This document shows, in pieces, positions 1 to 8,626 of a stretch of 64,000 bases of DNA. The notes beneath the pieces were generated by a model. That model saw only the letters and a list, made by a program, of their open reading frames with translations, had not been told where the DNA came from and did not search any database. Made by a program: the position numbers and the translations under genes. The stretch is from CAVZRC01 sp963777695 (GTDB taxonomy: Bacteria > Planctomycetota > Planctomycetia > Isosphaerales > Isosphaeraceae). The stretch spans positions 4,588,001-4,652,000 of the forward strand of contig CAVZRC010000003.1 of NCBI GenBank assembly GCA_963777695.1, read 5' to 3'. The first letter of the stretch is position 1, and the number at the start of each line of letters is the position of its first letter.

Positions 1-999
1 CTGGTGGCCTACGCCGACGCCGGGTTCCGCGTCGTCGGGATCACGTCGCGCACGATCCAGACCGCGCAGGAGGTGGCCGCCCTCCGAGGAATCCCGCGGG
101 TGTATCGGACCCTTGAGGAGATTCTCGACGACCCGGCGGTCGAGGTGCTCGACATCGCCGTGCCACCCGACGCGCAGCCGGGCGTGATCCGTCGCGTCCT
201 GGACCATCCACGTCGCGTTCGTGGCATCCTGGCGCAGAAGCCGCTCGCGATGTCGTATGCCGAGGCTGTGACGCTGGTCGAGGCGTGCGAGCGGGCCGGG
301 GTGTTCCTCCAGGTCAACCAGAACATGCGGTATGATCAGTCGGTGCGCGCCTTGAAGGCCCTGCTCGACGAAGGCCGGCTCGGCGAGCCGGTCCTGGCGA
401 CGATCGAGCTGAGGGCGATCCCGCACTGGATGTCCTGGGCCGAAGGCGGACGATCCCTCTCGACGTTCATCATGAGCATCCACCACCTGGACACCTTCCG
501 CTACTGGCTGGGCGATCCGACGCGAGTCCTCGCGAGCACGCGCCCCGACCCTCGGACCCGTTTCCCCCACGACGACGGGATCAATCTGTACATCCTCGAG
601 TACGATAACGGTGCGCGGGCGTCGGGATGGGACGACGTCTGGTCGGGGCCGGCTCGCGAGGGGGCCGGCGCGAGCGTGACCGTGCGATGGCGATTCGAGG
701 GGACCGAGGGCCTGGCGCTCGGAGAGATCGGCTGGCCCGGCTGGCCGGCCCGGGTGCCCAGCACGATCGACTACACGACCGTCCGCGACGAGGGCGCCTG
801 GCATCGTCCGCGATGGCCCGAGACCTGGTTCCCCGACGCGTTCGCCGGTACGATGGGAGGTCTGCTCCGGGCATTGGAAACGGGCACTCAGCCGGACATC
901 TCGGGCCGGGATAACCTCAAGACGATCGCCCTGTGCGAGGCGGTCCTGGCCGCGGGGCGCGGCCGGGGCGTCGCGAGCATCGACGAATTCACCGGGTAG
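1..999 (+). CDS. Gfo/Idh/MocA family oxidoreductase, 5' partial
   Basis: This is the C-terminal 332 residues of an NAD(P)-dependent sugar or cyclitol dehydrogenase of the Gfo/Idh/MocA family. The reading frame is open to the left edge, and the GxGxxG dinucleotide-binding start of the Rossmann fold is missing, so the gene begins outside the window. The remaining Rossmann half shows DPAVEVLDIAVPP, followed by AQKPLAMS, where the family usually has EKP, so the first residue of that signature is changed to Gln. The C-terminal alpha/beta domain has a SIHHLDTFRYWLG stretch typical of the substrate-binding His region. It ends 7 bases before a sensor kinase and lies near a sugar-isomerase-like gene, which suggests carbohydrate metabolism. 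The substrate cannot be inferred. Confidence 0.85.
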   Translation: MVAYADAGFRVVGITSRTIQTAQEVAALRGIPRVYRTLEEILDDPAVEVLDIAVPPDAQPGVIRRVLDHPRRVRGILAQKPLAMSYAEAVTLVEACERAGVFLQVNQNMRYDQSVRALKALLDEGRLGEPVLATIELRAIPHWMSWAEGGRSLSTFIMSIHHLDTFRYWLGDPTRVLASTRPDPRTRFPHDDGINLYILEYDNGARASGWDDVWSGPAREGAGASVTVRWRFEGTEGLALGEIGWPGWPARVPSTIDYTTVRDEGAWHRPRWPETWFPDAFAGTMGGLLRALETGTQPDISGRDNLKTIALCEAVLAAGRGRGVASIDEFTG

Positions 1000-1006
1000 G
1001 ACCACC

Positions 1007-2533
1007 TTGATCCTCTTCGCTCTCCCACGATCGTCGATCTTACTTTTCTCCGCACTCCCACGGCCTGGCGAAGCCTCGGCACCCCTGGTGGCCGGCGCGG
1101 TGGCACTGGGCGTGGCCGTAGTGGCACTGGCCACCGTCCGGATCTGGCGCTGGCGTCGCTGGCGGGTCAAGCGATTCTCCCAGCTCCGATCCCAGGCGGC
1201 CGAGCGCCGTCGCGCCGAGCGGCGCTCCTCCAGACCGAGGTCTTCTACCACTCGCTGGTCGAGACCATCCCCCAGATGATCCTTTGCAAGGATCTGGAAG
1301 GCCGGTTCACCTTCGCCAACCAGAAGTTTTGCGCGGAGCTCGGCACGACGCTCGAGGCCATCAAGGGGAAGACCGACCTCGATTACTTCCCCCGCGAGCT
1401 CGCCGAGAAATACCGCGAGGACGATCGTCGCGTGATCGAGTCCGGTCAGGTCCTTGACGTCGTCGAGCAACACGTCACGCCCAAGAAGGGCGAGAAGCTC
1501 TACGTCCAGGCGATGAAGACGCCGCTGTTCGGGCCGGACGGCGATCCGATCGGCATCCAGGGCATCTTCTGGGACGTGACCCAGCGGATGCGCGCCGAGG
1601 AGCAGCTCAAGGAGCAGAACGTCACGCTCCAGGAGCTCGCCCGCTCAGAACATGAGGCTCACCAGGCGCTCAAGGCGGCGCAGAGCCGGATGGTGGAGAC
1701 CGAGAAGCTGGCCAGCCTGGGTCAGCTCGTGGCCGGCGTGGCCCACGAGATCAACAACCCCCTGGCCTTCGTCAGCAATAACGTCGCCGTCCTCGAGCGC
1801 GACCTGCTCGACCTCATCGCGCTGCTGGGACTTTATCGGCGCGCACCGGGATGCCAAGGAGGAGGACCGGGCCGCGCTGGACGGCTCGATCGCCGAGCTC
1901 TGCGAGCAGCTCGACGTGGACTACTGCACGGAGAACCTGCCGCGGATCATCGAGCGCACCCGCGAGGGGCTGCGGCGGATCGAGCGGATCGTCAAGGATC
2001 TCCGGCTCTTCGCGAGGGTCGACGAAGGCGAGTGGAACGAGGTCGACCTCAATCCCGGCATCGAGTCCTCGGTGAACATGGTCCAGGGCTACGCCCGCAA
2101 GCACGGCGTCTCGGTCGGGATGGAACTGGGCGAGCTCCCCCTGCTCCGCTGTCGCGCCGCGAGGCTCCATCAGGTCGTCGTCAACTTGCTGATGAACGCC
2201 ATCGACGCCTGCCCGCACGAGGGTCAGGTCACCATCCGCACGCGGACCGATGGCGAGGCCGGAGGGATCCGCTTCGAAGTGACCGATACCGGCTGCGGCA
2301 TCGATCCGGCGATCCGCGAGCGGATATTCGACCCGTTCTTCACCACCAAGCCGATCGGTGAGGGGACCGGCCTGGGCCTGTCGATCAGCTATGGGATCGT
2401 CCAGGAGCACGACGGGACGATCGAGGTCGAATCGTCCCCGGGCGGCGGTTCATGCTTCACCGTGCGAATTCCCTCGAAGCCAAGGCGTGCCAGGTCCGAC
2501 GAGAACGCGCCCGCGATCCAGAACGTGGTGTGA
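1007..2533 (+). CDS. PAS-domain sensor histidine kinase (frameshifted twice)
   Basis: A membrane-anchored two-component sensor kinase can be rebuilt across three frames. An N-terminal transmembrane segment (VAGAVALGVAVVALATVRIW) leads through a basic stretch into a PAS domain (MILCKDLEGRFTFANQKF, ending GIFWDVTQRMRAEEQL). Then come a coiled coil, a HisKA box (GVAHEINNPLAFVSNN, with the phospho-acceptor His) and an HATPase domain with N box NLLMNAIDAC, G1 DTGCGI and G2 GTGLGLSIS. The frame shifts near 1220, between the coiled coil and the PAS domain, and near 1830, just after the H box. Homology is continuous across both, so indel errors in the sequence are likely. The start is TTG at 1007, 7 bases after the previous stop. 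No response regulator lies next to it, so its partner is unknown. Confidence 0.82.
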
Positions 2534-2560
2534 ACATCGGCCCTCGCAGGAGAATCGCCC

Positions 2561-3385
2561 ATGAAGCTCGGCCTCATCAATTCCGCCTGGGTGCAGTCCG
2601 GGCGCGGGACCACGTTCGGCATCCACATGACGCGCGAGATCGGATTCGACGCGATCGACATCTTCGCCGATCCGCTCGACATCGACGACGCCGAGGAGCA
2701 CTTGATCAAGGACGAATGCGACGCGGCCGGGCTGCCGATTATCAGCGTCGCGTGCGTCGCCGTGGGCCTTGTCGACTTCAACCCCAGCGTCCAGCGGTTC
2801 CACGTGGAGAGGGTCCGGGCCTATCTCGACATGGCGCGTTTGTTCGAAGCGAAGAACGTGCTCCTGGTCCTGGGCGAATACATCTGGCAGAAGGAAGTGA
2901 TCCCCCCCGCCGAGCAATGGGCGACGGCCGTCAAGAACGTCCGCGCCCTCGGCGAGCATGCCGGCGGACTGGGCCTGGAAATCGTCCTGGAGCTCGAGCC
3001 GTTCCACCTCTCGCTCTTGAACGACGTCGCGAGCATGGCCCGGTTTCTGGACGATGTGGACCACCCGGCCGTGAAGGCCAACCTGGACATCTCGCACCTG
3101 GTCCTCTCCCATCAGCCGGCGAGCCTGATCGCGCCATTGAAGGGTCGAGTGGCTCACGTCCACATCTCCGACTGTGACGGCAAGGTCCACGGCGACCTGC
3201 CTCCCGGGCGCGGGGTCGTCGATTTCCCGCCTTACCTGGAGGCGATCAAGGCGCTGGAGATCCCCGAGGCGACGATCTCCATCGAGCTCGAGTACTCGCC
3301 GGAGCCGTCGAAGATCGTGGAGTGGGTCGGCGAGGCGTACGAGAAGACGGCCGCGCTGATGCGAGCGGCGGGGCTGCGCTCGTGA
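2561..3385 (+). CDS. Sugar phosphate isomerase/epimerase (xylose isomerase-like TIM barrel)
   Basis: The 274-residue product belongs to the AP endonuclease 2 / xylose isomerase-like TIM-barrel superfamily, metal-dependent enzymes that isomerise or epimerise sugars and inositols. Candidate metal ligands lie at strand ends: the glutamates of IVLELEPFHL, the Asp and His of KANLDISHLVLSH, the His pair of RVAHVHISDCDG, and the Glu of ISIELEYSPEP. The length is normal for the family. An AGGAG ribosome-binding site lies about 7 bases before the ATG. The TGA stop overlaps the GTG start of the downstream ABC permease by four bases, so the two are probably one transcription unit. The substrate is unknown. 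Confidence 0.85.
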   Translation: MKLGLINSAWVQSGRGTTFGIHMTREIGFDAIDIFADPLDIDDAEEHLIKDECDAAGLPIISVACVAVGLVDFNPSVQRFHVERVRAYLDMARLFEAKNVLLVLGEYIWQKEVIPPAEQWATAVKNVRALGEHAGGLGLEIVLELEPFHLSLLNDVASMARFLDDVDHPAVKANLDISHLVLSHQPASLIAPLKGRVAHVHISDCDGKVHGDLPPGRGVVDFPPYLEAIKALEIPEATISIELEYSPEPSKIVEWVGEAYEKTAALMRAAGLRS

Positions 3386-5120
3386 GCCGGGCATGGGGGC
3401 TCCTGGCCGGGCTCGCGCTGGCGATCGCCCTGATGTTCGTCGTCGGCTGGCCGGCCCTGGCGACGGTCCTGGAGGCGACCCGGGCCGAGGCGCGACTCGA
3501 GTCCGCGCTCCGACGGGCCGGGTGGACGGCGCAGGCGGATGCCCTCGCGAGCCGCCGAGGGTCCGAGTCCGAGTCATCGACGGATTCGGGGGCCGCGATG
3601 GACCCGGCCGGGACCGCCGCGTTGCTCCGCGAAGATCGGGGGCTGGTCCGTCCCATCCGACTAGGGCTGGAGACGACCGGCCTGGTCCTGGCCACGGAAG
3701 CCCTCGCGATCCCCCTGGGCCTGCTGCTGGCATTCCTCCTGTTCCGCACGGACCTTTGGGGTCGTCGCGTGCTGCTGGCACTGTTCGCCCTGGCGGCGTT
3801 CATCCCGCTGCCGCTGCATGCGACGGCCTGGCTCGGCGCGCTGGGCAATGCCGGTCGGATGCAAGCGATGGGCGTTCAGCCGATCCTGGTCGGCCGGTTC
3901 GGGGCCGCGGTCGTGCATGCGATCGCCGCCCTGCCCTGGGTCATCCTGGTGGCGGGCGTCGGCTTGTGCGCCGTCGAGCCCGAGTTGGAGGAGTCGGCCC
4001 TGCTCGAATTCGGTCCATGGCGCGTCCTGATGTGTGTGACGATGCGACGGGCCATCGCCGCGATCGCCGCGGCCGCGCTGGCCGTCGCCGTGCTCACGGC
4101 CGGCGACATGACCGTCACCGACCTGCTTCAGGTTCGCACCTATGCCGAGGAGGCTTACGTCCAGTTCATCCTGGGGCGGGGCCTCGCCGACGCCTCGGTC
4201 GTCGCGCTGCCGCCGATGGTGATCCTCGGGCTCCTGATCGTCGTCGTCGGCCGGGCGTTGTCGAGGCTCGACCCCGCGCGGCTGGTTTCCTCTTCCTCCG
4301 GGGCCCGGACCTTCCGCCTCGGTGCCTGGAGGGTCCTCGCAGGCGTGTCGCTCATGGCCCTGGTCGGCAATATCATGGCTTTTCCCCTTTATAGCCTGCT
4401 GTGGCGCGCGGGCCGCGTTGGCGGCCGGGCGACCCTGGGGCGCCCGCCGACCTGGTCGCTCAAGGGATTGATCGGCACGCTCTGGTATGCCGGGGGCGAG
4501 ATCGCTCGACCGCTGATGGCGAGCCTCTTCTGGGCCGCGGTCGCGGCGACGTTGTCGACCGCGATCGCCTATGGCCTGGCCTGGGCCGGTCAACGGTCGC
4601 GGGCCTGGCGAGTTGCCTCGCTTGCGACGATCGTCGTCGCGCTGGCGACGCCCGGGCCCGTCGCGGGCCGGGCACTGGTCCTGGCCTATCGCGACTGGCC
4701 CGAGCTCTACGATTCGTCGGCGATGGTGGTCATGGCCCAGGCATTCCGCGCCTGCCCTATGTGATACTCGTGATCTGGCCGTTCATTCGGTCCTTTCCCC
4801 AGGACTACCTCGACGCCGCCGCGCTCGACGGTCACGGTCCCTGGGGCCAGGTCTTTCGGGTTGCCTTGCCACTGTCGATCCGGGCGCTCCTGGCCGCCTG
4901 GCTGGTCGCCCTGGCGCTGGGACTGGGCGAGTTGCCGGCCACCGATCAGGTGTACCCTCCGGGCGTCCCGCCGATGTCGGTCTTCCTCTGGGGCCTGCTC
5001 CATACGGGAGTCAACAGTCGTCTCTCGGGCGTCGCCCTGGTGATGCTGACCGTGATCGGCATCGCGGGCCTCATCGCCGCGGCGGCGCTGGGATGGCTCC
5101 GAGGGCGCGAACGACCGTGA
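3382..5120 (+). CDS. Two-domain ABC transporter permease, FbpB/ThiP-like (frameshifted)
   Basis: This is an integral membrane permease of about 580 residues with two fused permease halves, the layout seen in iron(III), thiamine and related importers. The first half carries an EAA-like loop (VEPELEESALLEFGP) after several hydrophobic helices. The second half has the matching loop (QDYLDAAALDGHGPWGQVF). The frame shifts near 4750, where FRA runs into LPYVILVIWPFIRSFPQDY; one missing C in a CC run would explain it. The GTG start at 3382 overlaps the upstream stop. No ATPase or periplasmic binding protein lies nearby, so the transporter must use subunits encoded elsewhere or is a remnant. The ligand cannot be assigned. 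Confidence 0.8.
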
Positions 5121-5527
5121 GTGCCGACGCTTCGACCGATGTGGCCGGCTGCATCAAGAAATTCCAGCACGTCAGTCGCGTGGTGTCCTGGGCACATTGA
5201 GCCGAGGGCGTCGCACTCCATTCACGCATCGTCCAGGCGTGGTCCGTCAGACCGGCCGGCATCGCGGGCGACCGCACACCCACTCGGCCCTCCTCGTCGC
5301 GATTCGCTCACGTCCGATCGGGTCACCGGATGTTCTGGCTGGAAATCTTGGGATCGGGTGAATTTCCCGGCGGCCTTTTCGGCCGCGACGCTACAAACCG
5401 CAAAACGCGCGACCCGGACGTCCAAGTCGGCCGACGACGGAACGAGCCGTGAAGAAACAGCCGACAGGCGCAAGGTCGGGTTCCGGCGTTTCCTCCCACA
5501 GGGTAAAATGTGGCGCAGGAGGGTGTC
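5121..5527. other. Intergenic stretch without a recognisable gene
   Basis: This 407-base stretch follows the permease and precedes a small gene. I see no open frame with family-like composition and no strong hairpin or promoter pair. The last bases contain the AGGAGG ribosome-binding site of the next gene. Confidence 0.5.
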
Positions 5528-5761
5528 ATGGAACCGATCACACTGTCGAAATCCGCCCTGGCCCTGTTCCGCCTGCATATCCACGAGCGGCGGACGGTCG
5601 ATCTCGAAAAGAACCGGGAAGCTTACCGAGAACTGGCTCGTGCCGGGCTGATGGTCGCGGGGAGCGGCTACGCGAGCGGCGAGGAGAGCGTCTACAGCGT
5701 GACTAAGGAAGGGTTCGACCGGAAGGCCGAACTCTTGGCTTTAGTGAGAGAGGCAGGGTGA
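5528..5761 (+). CDS. Small hypothetical protein
   Basis: The ATG at 5528 is preceded by a strong CAGGAGG site 6 bases upstream, which decides this start. The product is 77 residues and soluble. It begins MEPITLSKSALALFRLHIHE and contains REAYRELARAGLM and ESVYSVTKEGFDRKAEL. That spacing of helices and a short hairpin (LMVAGSGYASGEESVYSVT) resembles a winged-helix fold, but this is only an impression. It stands alone between the permease and a tRNA-like gene. I do not recognise its family. Confidence 0.6.
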   Translation: MEPITLSKSALALFRLHIHERRTVDLEKNREAYRELARAGLMVAGSGYASGEESVYSVTKEGFDRKAELLALVREAG

Positions 5762-5833
5762 TAGGATTCGTGATGGCGGCAATTTGTGGCCTCGCGTCTG
5801 GTGTCATGAGCTAGATGATTACCGCCACCATAT

Positions 5834-5908
5834 TGCCGGGTGGATCATCGGTAGCTCGTCAGGCCCATAGCCTGAAGGTAGATGGTTCGATTGCATCCCC
5901 CGCTACCA
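5834..5908 (+). tRNA. tRNA-Met(CAT)-like gene, possibly degenerate
   Basis: The 75-nt stretch folds as an initiator-like tRNA. The D arm carries GGTAGCTC, the anticodon stem is TCAGG/CCTGA around a loop with CAT, the variable region is AGGTA, the T loop is TTCGATT, and the CCA end is encoded (GCTACCA). There are defects. Base 33 is C instead of T, acceptor pairs 1-72 and 4-69 are mismatched, and single pairs in the D and T stems are broken. An unpaired 1-72 is normal for initiator tRNA, but the other changes suggest a decayed or atypical copy. The next gene on the opposite strand ends 2 bases after the CCA. Confidence 0.55.
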
Positions 5909-5910
5909 AC

Positions 5911-6623
5911 CTACCTCGCTCTCGCCCGATTCAACCGCCTAGCCTCTTCGCTGATCGGCAACTTTGTCTTCGGGGCGTTCCTGATCGCCTTGGCGTGGTT
6001 GCCGTTAGCCAACAGCTCCTCGTATTCGTGCGAGATGATGGCGTCAACCCGGTCCTTCAGCCGCATCTTCGGCCAGATGCGTCCGCCCTTCTTCCCCTTG
6101 AGCAATTCCGGATTCAGCACCCCCGAATCGACCACCACCCCCGTCGTGTTCCTGCCGCCCTCGCGTTCGTAGGGGTCGAAGGTTATCCAACGGCCGTCGC
6201 CCGTGAAATCCGGCTGGCCATTCATCCCGTCGTGTATGCCGAGTTCGCGGTTGCGCCGTTCAACATAGCTGCTGCCCACGTCCGCCCATTCCCGCGCAAT
6301 CTGCTGGGCATGCACTCCAGGATCGGCCGGTCGGCCGCCGCGCGCGGACGGTGGTAGGCCGATCATGCCGGGCGATTTGGCGGGCGGATCTTCCTGCTTT
6401 GGTCCCATGACCAAGTCATAGCACGAGGCGTTCTCCTCCACAAACGCAAGAAAGCCTTCTCACTGTAAGTTACCCGACGAGACGGCCAATGAAGCGTTTC
6501 CGATTCGATCGATCGGGCTTCCAGTACCGGCTCGCCTGAGTCGGCACAAGACCGCTCCTTGCGGAGCTGGACGGTGCCGTCGCAAGCATCCTGGACCGCC
6601 CATTTGGCCTTGTCCCAGGGCAT
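5911..6623 (-). CDS. Hypothetical protein (one frameshift)
   Basis: A single coding region seems to run from ATG at 6623 to the stop at 5911 with one frame change near 6450, where SEKAFL continues as AFVEENASCYDLVMG if one G is restored. The product would be about 237 residues. The C-terminal part is the more protein-like: WITFDPYEREGGRNTTG, a basic segment around KGKKGGRIWPKMRLKDRVD, then AIISHEYEELLANGNHAKAI and PKTKLPISEEARRL. Its HEYEE motif recalls a metal-binding helix, but no catalytic role can be assigned. A shorter version starting at GTG 6441 is possible. The gene stops against the 3' end of a tRNA-Met-like gene, a typical place for integrated DNA. Confidence 0.5.
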
Positions 6624-6786
6624 AGAGCTATCGCTGCTCGCTTCTCAATCCGCTTACAACGGATCGTCCATCAAGTCGATGCCCGCGTCGCCGTAATTCG
6701 ACTCCGCCGGCGTGCCACGGCGATAGACCGGCCGATAGGGCCTCGAAAGTTTCGCCCTCTTCAACATCCGTCCATTCAAAGTAAGA

Positions 6787-6860
6787 TCGGGATGGCCGGA
6801 TTCGAACCGGCGTTCTCCTGCTCCCAAGGCAGGCGGATTACCAGGCTTTCCTACATCCCG
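6787..6860 (-). tRNA. tRNA-Pro(TGG)
   Basis: On the minus strand the sequence gives a perfect 7-bp acceptor stem (CGGGATG/CATCCCG), an anticodon stem CCTGC/GCAGG with loop CTTGGGA (anticodon TGG), and a T arm with GGTTCGAATCC. The length is 74 nt including the discriminator base, and CCA is not encoded. It is the last of three tRNA genes on this strand and probably shares a transcript with tRNA-Glu and tRNA-Phe. Confidence 0.92.
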
Positions 6861-6874
6861 CGCGATCCTTCGAG

Positions 6875-6947
6875 CAGCCCGTGAGGGAGTCGAACCCTCC
6901 TCTCCGCCTTGAAAGGGCGGTATCCTGAGCCGATAGAAGAACGGGCC
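6875..6947 (-). tRNA. tRNA-Glu(TTC)
   Basis: The minus strand folds with acceptor stem GGCCCGT/ACGGGCT, in which the first pair is a G-T wobble. The anticodon stem is CCGCC/GGCGG around CTTTCAA (anticodon TTC), and the T arm is GAGGGTTCGACTCCCTC. The length is 73 nt and CCA is not encoded. It lies 14 bases from tRNA-Pro in the same orientation. Confidence 0.92.
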
Positions 6948-6985
6948 TGTCTTTACCGATGATTCGGTCTCAAGATCGCCATCAG

Positions 6986-7057
6986 TGGGCCGGGTGGCGC
7001 TCGAATCCACGTCTCCACCTCTTCAGGGTGGCGCTAGACCGTCTCAGCTACCGGCCC
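6986..7057 (-). tRNA. tRNA-Phe(GAA)
   Basis: The minus strand shows a perfect acceptor stem GGGCCGG/CCGGCCC, an anticodon stem CCACC/GGTGG with loop CTGAAGA (anticodon GAA), and a T loop TTCGAGC with one mismatched pair at the end of the T stem. The variable loop is short, which fits Phe and excludes Leu or Ser. It is the first gene of the three-tRNA cluster. Confidence 0.88.
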
Positions 7058-7130
7058 TCCGATCGACCATCTTCACTCAGGCTTGCCATACTCCCTGACC
7101 CGGCTCCGACCCGCCGGGTTCGCGCCGGTC

Positions 7131-7220
7131 GGATTTCCGGGATGAGCCGACTTCCCTCGTCACGCGGAGGAGCGACCGGTCAGGAACTCAAGGGACATGA
7201 GCAATCCTTGATTCCCTCAG
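7131..7220. repeat. Dispersed ~90-bp element, copy A
   Basis: This stretch is about 83 percent identical over roughly 88 bases to 11852-11940, counting by eye. Both copies keep the core GACTTCCCTCGTCACGCG and a small hairpin in which GATGAG pairs with CTCGTC. Neither copy lies in a recognisable gene. This one sits between the tRNA cluster and the 3' end of the HAF-repeat gene. It could be a mobile remnant or a structured RNA element. Confidence 0.55.
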
Positions 7221-7284
7221 AGACGCCAGACGTACCAGCGTGGCCGATCCTGACCGCGGCCGATTGCTCCGACCCGGCAGCTCG

Positions 7285-8406
7285 TCAAACCCTCCTACGA
7301 GTACCAAGAAAACGACTGGATCCGAGCAGGGCGAGGGCACCGACCGCCAGCATGACGATCGACGTCGGCTCGGGGACGGACGCCGGGGTCAAGAGGAAGG
7401 CGTGCTGGACGCCGTCGGCCGTGAATCCCAGCCCGGTGATCTCCCCGGCGTCGTTGATCGCGAAAGCCTTAGCCATGACGAAGCCGTCGGCGTTACTGAC
7501 CAGGGAATTCAGGTCCTGCATCGTGCCATTGGTGTCGATGAAGGCATCGAAGGCGCCGCTGGCGGTATTGGCGTAGCCGACGACCTGGCCGAGGTCATTG
7601 ATGCCCAGCGCGTAGCCCCGGGCTCCTCCCAGTGTGCCGAGGTCGGTCATGACACTGCCAGAGTACAAGAACGGGTGGACCAGTCCGGTGGCCGTCTGGG
7701 CGACGCCGACGACCTGGCCGAGATCGTTGATGCCCTGCGCGTACCCGCGGGCGCCTCCCAACGTGCCGAGGTCGGTCATGACACCGCCCGAGTACAGGAA
7801 CGGGTGGAATGTGACGTTGTCGGAGAGGTAGGCTTCCCCGACGACCTGCCCGGTGTTGTTGAGCGCCAGCCCCTCGCTCGTACCGCCGAGCGACCCGAGG
7901 TCGGTCATATGCCCCCCCGAGTACAGGAAGGCGTGGGCCGCGGCATCATCGGCGGTGGTCGCGTAGCCGGTGACCTGGCCCGCGTTATTGATGCCGAAGG
8001 CGTAGCTCGTGCTCCCCCCGAGCGTTCCCAGGTCGGTCATCTTCCCGCCCGAGTTCAGGAAAGCGTGATAGGTGCGGTCCGACCCGGACCCACTGCCCGT
8101 CACGTCGGAATAGCCAGTCACCTGTCCCGAGTTGTTGACTCCCCAGGCATAGCTCGATCGGCCGCCCAGGGTGCCAAGGTCGGTCATCACACCGCCCGAG
8201 TCGAGGAAGGCGTGAGAGGCGTTCGACACGTCCGAGAACCCTGCCACCTGGCCTTGCGCGTTGATCGCGTAGCCGGAACTCTGTGCACGGGGGGTCGAGT
8301 CGATGGTTCCGAGGTCGGTGAGAATGTAATTGCCGCCATGGACCACCTCGCCCTGGGCGAAGACCAGGACGGTCGCGGCCGCAAGAATCTTCCGGATCAG
8401 ACGCAT
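7285..8406 (-). CDS. Secreted HAF-repeat protein with PEP-CTERM sorting tail
   Basis: The 373-residue product starts with a signal peptide (MRLIRKILAAATVLVFAQ). It continues as about seven copies of the extracellular HAF repeat, each with the pattern GxNNxGQVxGY, HAFLxSGG and MTDLGTLGG. The end is a PEP-CTERM signal: VPEPTSIVML, a hydrophobic helix and the basic tail GTRRRV, which marks it for the exosortase/PEP-CTERM system and the cell surface. The ATG at 8406 is chosen over an upstream frame extension because a GGAGA site lies 9 bases before it and the signal peptide starts there. No exosortase gene is in the window. The biochemical role of HAF repeats is unknown. Confidence 0.88.
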   Translation of the reverse strand: MRLIRKILAAATVLVFAQGEVVHGGNYILTDLGTIDSTPRAQSSGYAINAQGQVAGFSDVSNASHAFLDSGGVMTDLGTLGGRSSYAWGVNNSGQVTGYSDVTGSGSGSDRTYHAFLNSGGKMTDLGTLGGSTSYAFGINNAGQVTGYATTADDAAAHAFLYSGGHMTDLGSLGGTSEGLALNNTGQVVGEAYLSDNVTFHPFLYSGGVMTDLGTLGGARGYAQGINDLGQVVGVAQTATGLVHPFLYSGSVMTDLGTLGGARGYALGINDLGQVVGYANTASGAFDAFIDTNGTMQDLNSLVSNADGFVMAKAFAINDAGEITGLGFTADGVQHAFLLTPASVPEPTSIVMLAVGALALLGSSRFLGTRRRV

Positions 8407-8626
8407 TGGGGAATCTCCTTCTGAATGACCTGTGCGTGCGAAATCGACGAGGACTGGAGGAGGCTGCGCGCTTGCAGGGCGCACGGGCTCTCGACCGCCC
8501 AGAGACTCGGGCGGACGAAACTTCGGGCGTCAACTCTCAGCAGACGCTCGACCGATCATGGGATCGAGGCAACCTGACGGGCGCGACGCCATGCGCCCTC
8601 GGGCACGGAAGGGACGTCGAGGTTCC

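Noticed and set aside
6654..6767. Possible 37-residue ORF on the minus strand beside the tRNA cluster
   Set aside because: No ribosome-binding site and no family resemblance; too short to support.
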